Shown here: positions 8,086 through 15,462 of the stretch, piece after piece | Layout: each line of letters starts with the position of its first letter | How positions within the stretch are numbered: the stretch's first letter is position 1 | Source of the DNA: an uncultured bacterium | Lineage (GTDB): Bacteria; Planctomycetota; Uabimicrobiia; Uabimicrobiales; JABWCH01 | Direction of reading: 5' to 3' | Length of the DNA: 24,647 nucleotides | Assembly: GCA_938003875.1 (NCBI GenBank) | Contig: CALKWO010000229.1 | Span: forward strand, 1 to 24,647 | Position numbers and translations under genes: made by a program | The notes under the pieces: generated by a model | The model's database searches: none | What the model was told of the DNA's origin: nothing | Seen by the model: only the letters and a program-made list of their open reading frames with translations

Positions 8086-9741
8086 TTATCGCTTTTTCAT
8101 AAGAATTTTATATCGTTGACTCAATTTATCAGCGGGATTAGAAAGCGATTCGTTTGGTTTTAGATACAATTCTTTTCCTGCTTTTCCTTTGTGATTATTG
8201 TATCTATCTAATGCCATATCTTGTAGTAAAAGTTCAACACCATCCATAAATGAATTCTCAGGATACTGTTCTTTACATATATTTTGTAAGAAACTGTAAA
8301 TTTCCTCTTTTTGAAAAATTCTATTTTCTTCCCAAACTTGTTGCAGATATTCTATTGTTTCTTTAACTGCTTCTTCTGTAATTTCTGGCTCTTGCCGAAT
8401 TGTAGTAAGGGTTGCCATGTGATTGATAGCATTTTGAAGATCACGTATATTACCCGACCACTTTGCCTCTTGAGCGAACTGTAAAAACGTAGTCCATCCA
8501 ACACTCGATAAGTCTAATCCTTGTCTATAGGTGACTAAATTGTGTTGCTTTTGGTTCTTTTCGAACCATGTATCTAGGAAACGGCGAGTGAGTTCGGGCA
8601 GGGCTTCTGCTCTCTCTCGTAAAGGAGGGAGTTCAAAGACCCAATGTCTGATTCTGGAATACAAATCTTTACGGAAATGGCCTGCATGGATATCTTCTTT
8701 AAGATTCCTATTGGAAGCGCAAATCAAGCGGAAGTTAGATTCGATAGGTTCCTCTGAGCCTATAGGATAAAATTTTTTTTCTTCTATTGCAGTCAAAAGA
8801 TATCTTTGCACAATAGGGTCTAAATCGCCAATTTCGTCAAGAAATAAAGTGCCTTTATCAGCCAATTCCATCATACCTCGTCGCTTTCTTGTAGCACCTG
8901 TAAAGGCACCTTCCTCATGTCCAAAAATTTCTGATTGAGCTAGTTCTTTCGTTAGGCCTCCACAGTTGACTTTATGAAATTTTGTTTTTTTTGACTCTTG
9001 GTGTTTTCTTTTTATCCATAGCTGATGTATTTGATAAGCAAGAAAACTTTTTCCTGTTCCAGTTTCTCCCAATAGCAAAATAGGATCATCTGTCATCAAA
9101 GCAACTTCTGCTAGATGCTTGATTTGCATTTCCCATTTATCATTTCCACCGCCCAAACTATTTCTTAATTCCTCACAAGCATTTTCCAATTCTTTATTTA
9201 TCTTTTTAGCTGGACTATGGCGATAGAGTCTAAGTCTAGGAATTTTATAGCCAATTTTTTCATCATGATCTAAATAAGTCTGTATCAATCGTGTTGGACA
9301 AGACAGAATCTGCCTGTCAGCGAAACGATAAAAAGTCAACTGTTGAATATGGCTTCCCGTACCTAAATGCAAATATACTAAATCTGGTTTGGATTTCTCT
9401 TGAACTTCTTTCATCAATTTAGACAGCACTTGGAATGTTTTATCAGGATCGTGGGGGTCGCTTTCTTGTTTTTCACATTCTAAGACAATTGGCTCAATAG
9501 ATATAGTTTTTTCCCCGTTTGTCCGATTTTTTTTATACTCCTCTATATACTTTAATATAGATTCCAATAATTGTCTATTCTTATCAAGGTAAGCAATATA
9601 TATTTTAGTAATTTCAAGATCAGAGGCAATCGTAGGTAAAATTCCCAATCGTACTGTAGGCAAATTGAGAGGGAAATTTTTCCCACCCTTGATTTCATCT
9701 TGACCATATTCTCCACCTAAAATTCCCAAAGCTATTTGCAT
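8086..9741 (-). CDS. rtcR-like: RtcR-type CARF-domain sigma54-dependent activator
   Basis: 551 residues. Residues 1-180 form the RtcR-type CARF sensor, with the ligand-loop motif YLHLGTGSHIQQLTFY (123-138). A sigma54 AAA+ domain follows: Walker A GETGTGKS (225-232), the sigma54-contacting GAFTGA loop (278-283), Walker B LFLDEIGD (299-306) and arginine-finger region FRKDLYSRI (356-364). The C-terminal ~60 residues resemble the RtcR DNA-binding tail. In E. coli RtcR senses RNA with damaged or cyclic-phosphate ends and activates the rtcBA RNA-repair genes from a sigma54 promoter; no rtcA or rtcB is seen here. The ATG has AAAGGG seven bases upstream. It lies directly upstream of the viperin operon on the same strand and is divergent from the ThiF operon; either could be its target. 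No perfect GG-N10-GC site was found before viperin. Confidence 0.92.
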   Translation of the reverse strand: MQIALGILGGEYGQDEIKGGKNFPLNLPTVRLGILPTIASDLEITKIYIAYLDKNRQLLESILKYIEEYKKNRTNGEKTISIEPIVLECEKQESDPHDPDKTFQVLSKLMKEVQEKSKPDLVYLHLGTGSHIQQLTFYRFADRQILSCPTRLIQTYLDHDEKIGYKIPRLRLYRHSPAKKINKELENACEELRNSLGGGNDKWEMQIKHLAEVALMTDDPILLLGETGTGKSFLAYQIHQLWIKRKHQESKKTKFHKVNCGGLTKELAQSEIFGHEEGAFTGATRKRRGMMELADKGTLFLDEIGDLDPIVQRYLLTAIEEKKFYPIGSEEPIESNFRLICASNRNLKEDIHAGHFRKDLYSRIRHWVFELPPLRERAEALPELTRRFLDTWFEKNQKQHNLVTYRQGLDLSSVGWTTFLQFAQEAKWSGNIRDLQNAINHMATLTTIRQEPEITEEAVKETIEYLQQVWEENRIFQKEEIYSFLQNICKEQYPENSFMDGVELLLQDMALDRYNNHKGKAGKELYLKPNESLSNPADKLSQRYKILMKKR

Positions 9742-10083
9742 AGAATATCCCTTTAAAATAGTATTTGTAATGCCAATATATTTAAATGAGTTAAGTAAAT
9801 CTTAATTCCAAATATTACAGCAAAAAAGAAACGATTGTTAAAGAAAATTTATAAAAAATACGAAGGAAAAATTTTTTCTATAGCAGCATTATTGTGATTG
9901 CTCTATAACTTTGCTCAGAGAGCATTTCCAGATTTGACACGGTTTGAGGGGATCATAGATGCTCTGATATTCTTTTTAAGAAAGCAATCAAAATTTTAAT
10001 TTATCAGTAACTTATGACCGATTCATACAGATATTACTTTTAGAAATGAAAGTAATATCTGTTTTTTTATAGAAGGGTTTTTT
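9742..10083. other. Divergent intergenic regulatory region
   Basis: 342 bp between the minus-strand RtcR-like gene and the plus-strand 67-aa/ThiF operon. It has no convincing ORF. On the plus strand TTGACA at 9935-9940 could be a -35, but the matching -10 is poor. A GG-N10-GC pair at 9949-9962 meets the spacing rule for sigma54, but the flanking bases match the consensus weakly. An attenuator-like hairpin is listed separately. Confidence 0.4.
10027..10068 (+). terminator. Intrinsic terminator/attenuator in the leader of the 67-aa/ThiF operon
   Basis: CAGATATTACTTT (10028-10040) pairs perfectly with AAAGTAATATCTG (10049-10061), with one further A-T pair outside, an 8-nt loop and then seven T residues (10062-10068). 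The hairpin ends 15 nt before the ATG of the 67-aa gene and is oriented to stop plus-strand transcripts. No plus-strand gene lies upstream, so it looks like a leader attenuator rather than the end of a gene. Confidence 0.7.
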
Positions 10084-10287
10084 ATGCAAATATTAATTTC
10101 ACCTGAACTAAGAGAGCTTATTCAAAAACCTGATTCTATGCAAATGAATTATAGATTAGCCTCTTTTTGGAGAAAGGCTTCTCAAGAAGCTGATATGCAA
10201 AAGCGAAAACTAGCGGAAGAAAAAAGGAAGGAAGAAGAAAATGTTCAAAAAAAAGAAAAAAAACAAGTGAGGTATAGTTATGACTAA
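10084..10287 (+). CDS. Small charged protein upstream of the ThiF-like enzyme
   Basis: 67 residues, family not recognised. The N-terminal ~30 residues look like a folded or docking segment (ISPELRELIQ, NYRLASFW). The C-terminal half is a highly charged K/E helix (AEEKRKEEENVQKKEKK) with no C-terminal glycine pair, so it is not an obvious ubiquitin-like substrate. Its stop overlaps the ThiF-like start by 8 nt, implying translational coupling and probably a shared function. A purine-rich AGAAGGG precedes the ATG. It could be an adaptor, a substrate or a leader protein for the adenylating enzyme. Confidence 0.7.
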   Translation: MQILISPELRELIQKPDSMQMNYRLASFWRKASQEADMQKRKLAEEKRKEEENVQKKEKKQVRYSYD

Positions 10288-11566
10288 TGTTGCTGTATTC
10301 CCTTCTTCTGTTTTTTTCCAGGTAATCGACATGCTAACCAATGCACCAGATAGAAAAGTCTATTCTTCCATTGGACTTTGCAAAAAAAAAGCCTCTATGG
10401 AATATCTGATAAGAGCTTCCTTGAGCCATCAGATACCCGAATACGGGCAATACATCGTCCTAAGCATCGTAAGCGAAAGAATAGACATAGCCAACTGGCT
10501 CAATATCTTGACCGACGGTGCTGCATGTGCCATATCTTTTCTCCCTTCGACAGGTGAGTGGTGGGGATCCGTCATGTCATCGCAGAAAGATTTGCTGCCT
10601 CTCGATAAGATTAAACTCATTGGCCCGCAGATGGATAGCTTTATTATGAGTGATTTTGGCCTTAATGAAAATAAAGCGAGCGTTACACAAATGGATCCTT
10701 CTCTTTACAAACAATTTTCCAGGACCATAGGTGTCTTAGGAAAAGAGCCATGGGAAAAGCTTACATCACTTACTATGGCTATCATTGGTTGCGGCAGATC
10801 GGGCTCGCTCGCTGCTACCACCCTTGTAAAGTCAGGCGTTCGCAATCTCATTCTCATAGACCCCGATGTTGTGGAAATCCACAACGTTCCTGAAATGGAT
10901 GGCATCACGGCAAAAGATGTAGGTACAGCCAAAGTGGAGGCACTGGCATCTTTTCTCAAGACGATGGGATGTCGTGAAAACGAGACTCTTAACATAGTCG
11001 CGTCTACCAGTCCGATCTACGACGCACATTGCCTTGCGCTGGAAGCCGATGTACTCATTTCCTGTGTGGACAACGATGCAGCCCGCATGAACTGTGCTAT
11101 TATCGCCAGTCTGTATCACAAAATTCTTCTTGATATAGGCACGGGTATTTTGCCAGGAACACAATCCGATTCACCCTCGCAAGTCCAACCCGATAGAAAA
11201 ATGGGAGCAGACATGCGAATCATCATCCCTGGCGGAGGTTGTCTTCTGTGCTTGGGAGGTGTAGCCGACTACGAAAATGCCATGAAAGAGCTGGCGGGCT
11301 TTGCTCTCCCTTCGAACGAACCATGGTGGGTGGAACGCTTCGGATCCTTACGTACCCTCAACATGACTGCCGTTCACATAGCCCTCCAGCTTTTGCTCGA
11401 GTTCTTGAGTGGTCAGATTTCGCAAAGTACCTGGTTACAAATGGAATACCAAAACGAAGGCAACATTATCCTTCACAATAACCAGGAAAAATCCAATCCC
11501 ACCATCTGCCCTCTTTGTTCAAAGGCAGGATTAGGAGACTGGGGGATTTTTCGGGGTAATGAATAA
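10280..11566 (+). CDS. E1/ThiF/MccB-like adenylating enzyme with divergent N-terminal domain
   Basis: 428 residues, cytoplasmic. The ThiF-fold domain begins around residue 145 (FSRTIGVLGKEPWEKL). It contains the ATP-binding glycine loop IIGCGRSGS (168-176), LILIDPDVVE (190-199), KDVGTAKVEAL (212-222) and SCVDNDAARM (261-270). Zinc-binding CxxC pairs are C321-LL-C324 and C410-PL-C413. Such enzymes adenylate the C-terminus of a protein or peptide (ThiS, MoaD, ubiquitin-like proteins, or microcin MccA in the case of MccB). The N-terminal ~140 residues are unusual; the SFLPSTGEWWGSVMSSQKDL region (86-105) faintly recalls a JAB peptidase domain whose HxH residues have been lost. GAGG lies seven bases before the ATG. 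From about 10430 the gene is clearly GC-richer than its neighbours, suggesting acquisition from elsewhere. The exact substrate is unknown. Confidence 0.88.
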   Translation: MTNVAVFPSSVFFQVIDMLTNAPDRKVYSSIGLCKKKASMEYLIRASLSHQIPEYGQYIVLSIVSERIDIANWLNILTDGAACAISFLPSTGEWWGSVMSSQKDLLPLDKIKLIGPQMDSFIMSDFGLNENKASVTQMDPSLYKQFSRTIGVLGKEPWEKLTSLTMAIIGCGRSGSLAATTLVKSGVRNLILIDPDVVEIHNVPEMDGITAKDVGTAKVEALASFLKTMGCRENETLNIVASTSPIYDAHCLALEADVLISCVDNDAARMNCAIIASLYHKILLDIGTGILPGTQSDSPSQVQPDRKMGADMRIIIPGGGCLLCLGGVADYENAMKELAGFALPSNEPWWVERFGSLRTLNMTAVHIALQLLLEFLSGQISQSTWLQMEYQNEGNIILHNNQEKSNPTICPLCSKAGLGDWGIFRGNE

Positions 11567-11581
11567 CAAAGAGGATTCACA

Positions 11582-11683
11582 GTGAATAAATCAATAAATT
11601 TTATTTATTTGCGAGGTAACAAATCCACGGACCATTCTGATTATAATAATCAGAGAGCAATGGATGACATATTGATGAGTTAA
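11582..11683 (+). CDS. Possible 33-residue peptide after the ThiF-like gene
   Basis: A GTG-initiated ORF with GAGG at 11571-11574 and an ideal 7-nt spacer, starting 15 nt after the ThiF-like stop. It encodes a polar peptide beginning MNKSINFIYLRGNKS and ending DDILMS. A 17-nt palindrome (11637-11653) lies inside it, so the stretch could instead be regulatory. MccB-type enzymes modify very short peptides, which makes a tiny ORF beside a ThiF-like gene worth noting, but there is no sequence match to a known precursor. Confidence 0.35.
   Translation: MNKSINFIYLRGNKSTDHSDYNNQRAMDDILMS
11637..11653. repeat. 17-nt palindrome between the ThiF-like and methyltransferase genes
   Basis: CTGATTAT and ATAATCAG are perfect 8-bp arms around a single A. 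This could be an operator for the downstream methyltransferase/Opp genes. It overlaps the possible 33-residue ORF. Confidence 0.4.
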
Positions 11684-11710
11684 AAAAAGCAAAAAAAATG
11701 CTCAGATGTA

Positions 11711-11739
11711 ACTTTTCGGAGGATATAAAAGCGAAAAGT
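11711..11739 (+). promoter_or_regulatory. Stem-loop in the leader of the arginine methyltransferase gene
   Basis: ACTTTTCG (11711-11718) and CGAAAAGT (11732-11739) form an 8-bp stem whose 13-nt loop contains the SD-like GGAGGAT sequence or its -10-like TATAAA. No start codon lies at a useful distance from that SD. It could be a regulatory RNA element; evidence is limited to the symmetry. Confidence 0.3.
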
Positions 11740-11790
11740 GAAAAGCTCTTTGACAATTAGGAATAAAATCCCCCCTTGAAGGGTAATCGA

Positions 11791-12822
11791 ATGAATTCAA
11801 CCTTAGAAGTATATCCACGCTTAGATCATGGATACAAATTACTGGATCAGGGGCAATCGCAGGATGCCTTACAGATTTTTCGTCAAGCCCTGGAATTGTA
11901 TCCAGAATCTTTTTCGCTACAAATAGCCTATAATCGGGCCTTAAGGAAGATAATTCCTCGTTGGCATTTTGCAATGATCAATGACAATGAACGAAATGCA
12001 GCCTTTGATTGTGCTTTGCAGAGAGCGATTCATCATAATACCCATGTTTTAGACATTGGTAGTGGATCAGGTCTTTTGGGGATGATGGCAGCAAGAGCAG
12101 GTGCAAAAAGTGTTATCTCCTGTGAAATCATCGAAGAAATCGCTCGTCTAGCGGACGAAATCGTCCATCAGAATGGCTATCCACAGATCAAGATTATTCC
12201 TAAAAAGTCTACAGAACTTATTGTAGGAATAGATATGGAACAGAAAGCAAATCTTTTAGTCAGTGAAATAGTTGATTCAGGGCTTCTTGGAGAAGGAGTG
12301 ATTCCTTCTGTACTTCATGCTAGAAATCATTTGTTGACTCCAGGAGCCAAAATCATTCCAAAAGCCGCTAAAATTTTTGCCATGCTTATTGAAAGCCATG
12401 ATATAGCTAGCATAAATCAAGTAAATTACGTTGCCGGGTTTGATGTAACGCACTTCAATAAAGTAGCTACCAAGGAATATTTTTCAGCGAGGCTTGCTCA
12501 ATACCCTTATCGTAGGCTTTCCGATCCAGTAGAATTATATTCTTTCGATTTTGAAAGCGATCCTCTACAGCCTGAAACAAAAGAAGTTGGGGTAATTGCT
12601 ACTGAAAATGGACGCTGTAACTTAATCTCATTTTGGTTCTTATTGAATCTTTACGAAGGTATTACGTTGAGCAATTGCCCTGAAAATCTAAAAACCCATT
12701 GGCCTCAAGCTGTACAGCTATGGAATACTCCTTTGAATATTCAAAGGGGCCAAAAATTGTTGGTCACGACTCGCCATGATTGCTTCAGTATATTCTTTGA
12801 GTCTTTAAAGACTAGCGAATAA
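11791..12822 (+). CDS. TPR-containing protein arginine N-methyltransferase (PRMT7/9-like)
   Basis: 343 residues from the ATG at 11791, which has GAAGGG seven bases upstream; an in-frame TTG at 11776 is less likely. Residues 12-45 form a TPR-like repeat (GYKLLDQGQSQDALQIFRQALELYP). The catalytic core starts with RWHFAMINDNERN (57-69). SAM-binding motif I is VLDIGSGSGLLGMMAA (87-102), with the acidic post-I residue E112. The double-E loop SEIVDSGLLGEG has E159 and E168, and the THW loop is present (LKTHWPQAVQLW, near residue 300). All hallmarks of an active PRMT are therefore there, transferring methyl groups from SAM to arginine. The layout resembles PRMT9 and PRMT7. PRMTs are uncommon in bacteria. 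The gene sits between the ThiF-like enzyme and oppA, 32 nt before the latter, so it probably belongs to the transporter operon; its substrate is unknown. Confidence 0.9.
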   Translation: MNSTLEVYPRLDHGYKLLDQGQSQDALQIFRQALELYPESFSLQIAYNRALRKIIPRWHFAMINDNERNAAFDCALQRAIHHNTHVLDIGSGSGLLGMMAARAGAKSVISCEIIEEIARLADEIVHQNGYPQIKIIPKKSTELIVGIDMEQKANLLVSEIVDSGLLGEGVIPSVLHARNHLLTPGAKIIPKAAKIFAMLIESHDIASINQVNYVAGFDVTHFNKVATKEYFSARLAQYPYRRLSDPVELYSFDFESDPLQPETKEVGVIATENGRCNLISFWFLLNLYEGITLSNCPENLKTHWPQAVQLWNTPLNIQRGQKLLVTTRHDCFSIFFESLKTSE

Positions 12823-12854
12823 ACCATTTTAAATTTTGTATAGAAAGGTTTTCT

Positions 12855-14429
12855 ATGAAAATTTTATGCTTCTTATTGTTGTATATGTGCATTGTAAATT
12901 GTATTTTCGCCGAATCAATTGCCGAATTGAGGCTTCCCTATAGCAAAGATAACGGCAATGCCAATCCCAATGTTGCGAACGATATGGGCTATCCTCTGAA
13001 ATATTTTATATTTCAACCTCTATGGAATTATGGCACCAATAAAGAGCTTGTCATGCGTTTGGCCTCTGACTGCCAGTATGAAAAGAAAGATGACAAAGTA
13101 ATTTTAAAGATCGTGCTACGAAAAAATGTATTCTGGCATGACGGCCACCCATTTTCCGCGGATGACATTATTTTTACCTTTGATAAAATCAAAGAAAGCC
13201 AAATGGCCCAAAACAAAATCAATCTTAAAGTAAATAACCAGTATTTTAGCTGGACCAAAGTGAACGATTATGAAATCTCGATTACTCTATCAGATTTTTA
13301 CGGTCCTATTTTCTTCCAGTTATCGGAAATCATGATTCTGCCCAAACATTGTTTCAACGATAAAATAGAATTTTCCCAGCATCCTTTTATGCATCATCCT
13401 ATAGGCACTGGCCCTTATAAAATTGAAAAATGGGAACAAGCAGCCAAAATCGTTCTGGTGCCACATACCTTATTCTATGAAGCAGTGCCTAAACAAAAGG
13501 TGGTACTTCGTTATTTTCCCGATGAAGAATCAGCAATGATCGCTCTGGAAAACGGAGAGATCGACATCAAATGGCTTGCGCCTGAACATCAAAAAAGAGC
13601 TAAAGAAGCAGGATTAAATGTACTTAAGTATGTCTATCCATTCCCCATTACTCTTGCTACGAACTGGAGAAACCTGCCTTCAATCTTTGGTAAGAAATTT
13701 GGTCAACTTAATGCCGAAGAACAGAAAAAAAACCTCGCAGATTTTTTGATATACATTGAGTCTTGTATTGATAAAAACCAAGTTGCTAAGATTGTTACCA
13801 AAGAACTCGGAGAGGCATCCTATTATATCTTTGCTGAAGAAGGTTCCCTGGATGGTTACATCAACAAAAAAAATCTCCCTCGGAAGTTCAATCCAAAAGG
13901 AAAGAAATACGTCTTGCAAAGAGCTCTGAAGCTTATCACATATGCAGGCTTTCCTGAATATAAACTCGCTGCAGAGATCATACAAGAAAATCTTAGAAAA
14001 GTAGGAATTGAATTGGAAATCATTGAAATTCCTGAAGAGCAATTCTTTGGATATATTTTGAACCCAGAGAACGCCAACAGTTGGGATTTCCTATTAGAAG
14101 AATTCCCTCATGCGTATTGGTTTGATCCTGATCTTTATAATGAGTTATCGAACAAAGCCTTTCCACCCGAAGGCAAGAATGTTGGCTATTACGATAATCC
14201 AAAAGTGGAAGAATTGCTCAATCAAGCTCGCAAAGAGATGGATTTAGCCAAACGAAAAGAGCTTATGTACCAGGTTCAGGATGAACTATATGCTTTCCCT
14301 GATGCAATTCGGCTTTATACTGTAAAAGATGCTTTTGGAATCAATAAAAATGTTACAGGATATCCGTTGGATTGCTCCATCATCAGGCAGTTTATTCGAG
14401 TTTTTTCTCATAAATTGATCAAAAAATAG
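12855..14429 (+). CDS. oppA-like: Oligopeptide-type ABC transporter substrate-binding protein
   Basis: 524 residues, SBP family 5. The N-terminal signal peptide is about 19 residues (MKILCFLLLYMCIVNCIFA) with an AxA-like cleavage site and no clear lipobox, so it is probably a soluble periplasmic protein. Family hallmarks are FWHDGHPFSADDIIFTFDK (about 93-111) and HPIGTGPYKIEKW (about 180-192), plus the C-terminal KRKELMYQVQDEL helix. It would capture short peptides or similar substrates and pass them to the permeases encoded just downstream. AAAGG precedes the ATG. A strong stem-loop follows the stop, a common way of making more binding protein than permease. Confidence 0.94.
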   Translation: MKILCFLLLYMCIVNCIFAESIAELRLPYSKDNGNANPNVANDMGYPLKYFIFQPLWNYGTNKELVMRLASDCQYEKKDDKVILKIVLRKNVFWHDGHPFSADDIIFTFDKIKESQMAQNKINLKVNNQYFSWTKVNDYEISITLSDFYGPIFFQLSEIMILPKHCFNDKIEFSQHPFMHHPIGTGPYKIEKWEQAAKIVLVPHTLFYEAVPKQKVVLRYFPDEESAMIALENGEIDIKWLAPEHQKRAKEAGLNVLKYVYPFPITLATNWRNLPSIFGKKFGQLNAEEQKKNLADFLIYIESCIDKNQVAKIVTKELGEASYYIFAEEGSLDGYINKKNLPRKFNPKGKKYVLQRALKLITYAGFPEYKLAAEIIQENLRKVGIELEIIEIPEEQFFGYILNPENANSWDFLLEEFPHAYWFDPDLYNELSNKAFPPEGKNVGYYDNPKVEELLNQARKEMDLAKRKELMYQVQDELYAFPDAIRLYTVKDAFGINKNVTGYPLDCSIIRQFIRVFSHKLIKK

Positions 14430-14436
14430 AAAGTAT

Positions 14437-14471
14437 AAAGTGCTGATCTTGCCTGAAGATCGGCACTTTTT
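14437..14471 (+). terminator. Stem-loop terminator/attenuator between oppA and oppB
   Basis: AAAGTGCTGATCTT (14437-14450) and AAGATCGGCACTTT (14456-14469) make a 14-bp stem with one G-U pair and a 5-nt loop GCCTG, followed by a short T run. It lies 8 nt after the oppA stop and ends 17 nt before the oppB ATG. It probably causes partial termination or stabilises the oppA mRNA. Confidence 0.75.
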
Positions 14472-14487
14472 GCTAAAGGATCCCAAA

Positions 14488-15462
14488 ATGATAAACAAGA
14501 TCAGAGCCAGAATTCTAAAATTGTTAAAAGCCTATCTTTTCAAAAAGATTATGCTTCGGCTAGCTGAAGCATTCTTCGTCATATTTGCTGTCAGTATTCT
14601 TACTTTTGCTGCTTTCAGTCTGTCGCCAGGGTCAGTTTTAAATACTGGCAGTCGTGATGGAGGAATAATTGACCCAGAACAAGTAAAACAAGAGCGCGCT
14701 GATTCCCAGAAAAGTTTTTTGATCAACTATTCCAAATGGGCATGGCGGTTCCTTCAATTCGATCTTGGAAAGTCTAAAACTGTGTACGATAATGTTTCTA
14801 ATGTGCTTTTTGAAAAGCTTAAGCGTACTCTTTCTCTTACCGGAATAGGAACATTCCTGACCATCTTGATCGCTGTTCCTCTTGCTATTTACTGTGGCAG
14901 ACATCGTGGAGGAACTGTAGATAAAGCCTGTACTGCCACTTCGATTTTATTGCTCTGTACTCCAGTGTTTTTTTTGGCAATTACCTTCAAATATTTTCTT
15001 CCTAAAATATTTCCTTTACCTACTAGCGGTCGTGAAGAATGGGCAAGCTATATCATGCCAGTTTTAGCTTTTATTCTATCTAATATCAGCGTCTGGTTCC
15101 AGTATCAGAGAAGTGCATTTCTTGATGCTTATCATCAGGATTTTATAAAAACAGCTAGATCCAAAGGACTCGAAGAACGCTATGTAGTATGGCACCATGC
15201 TGTCCCAAATTCTATGCTACCTATGATAACTCTCTCTTCTTATCTTTTGGTAAGTCTTGTTGAAGGTTCGATTGTGCTTGAAAAACTTTTTTCTTGGGGG
15301 GGAATTGCTGAAGCTAGTGTTAGTGCTTTAACGAAAGGCGACCATTATTTGATGGCAGCCATTGTCATGCTTTCTTCCATTTGTCTGATAATTGGTCTCA
15401 CAATTAGCGACATTTTATACATCATAGTAGATCCTAGAACACGAAAGGAAAATCAAGCATGA
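14488..15462 (+). CDS. oppB-like: Oligopeptide ABC transporter permease, OppB type
   Basis: 324 residues from the ATG at 14488, which has AAAGGA seven bases upstream. An in-frame GTG at 14440 is rejected because it lies inside the stem of the terminator-like hairpin. The protein has an N-terminal membrane helix (AFFVIFAVSILTFAAF), the usual cytoplasmic/periplasmic insertion, and five further hydrophobic segments. The EAA loop that contacts the ATPase is DFIKTARSKGLEERYVVWHH followed by AVPNSMLPMI; the C-terminus DILYIIVDPRTR is typical of the family. Its stop overlaps the next permease start by 4 nt (ATGA), showing tight coupling. It forms the inner-membrane channel with the OppC-type protein. 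Confidence 0.94.
   Translation: MINKIRARILKLLKAYLFKKIMLRLAEAFFVIFAVSILTFAAFSLSPGSVLNTGSRDGGIIDPEQVKQERADSQKSFLINYSKWAWRFLQFDLGKSKTVYDNVSNVLFEKLKRTLSLTGIGTFLTILIAVPLAIYCGRHRGGTVDKACTATSILLLCTPVFFLAITFKYFLPKIFPLPTSGREEWASYIMPVLAFILSNISVWFQYQRSAFLDAYHQDFIKTARSKGLEERYVVWHHAVPNSMLPMITLSSYLLVSLVEGSIVLEKLFSWGGIAEASVSALTKGDHYLMAAIVMLSSICLIIGLTISDILYIIVDPRTRKENQA

Noticed and set aside
9949..9963. Sigma54 promoter for the ThiF operon (GG-N10-GC)
   Set aside because: Spacing is right but the flanking bases match the consensus poorly (GGGGAT and ATGCT); kept only as a note.
10705..11164. Minus-strand ORFs of 96 and 110 codons
   Set aside because: They are antisense to the conserved ThiF domain, whose motifs fix the plus-strand frame; long shadows are expected in the GC-richer gene.
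14440..14487. Upstream GTG start for the OppB-type permease
   Set aside because: It lies inside the terminator-like stem; the ATG at 14488 has a proper AAAGGA and gives a normal family N-terminus.
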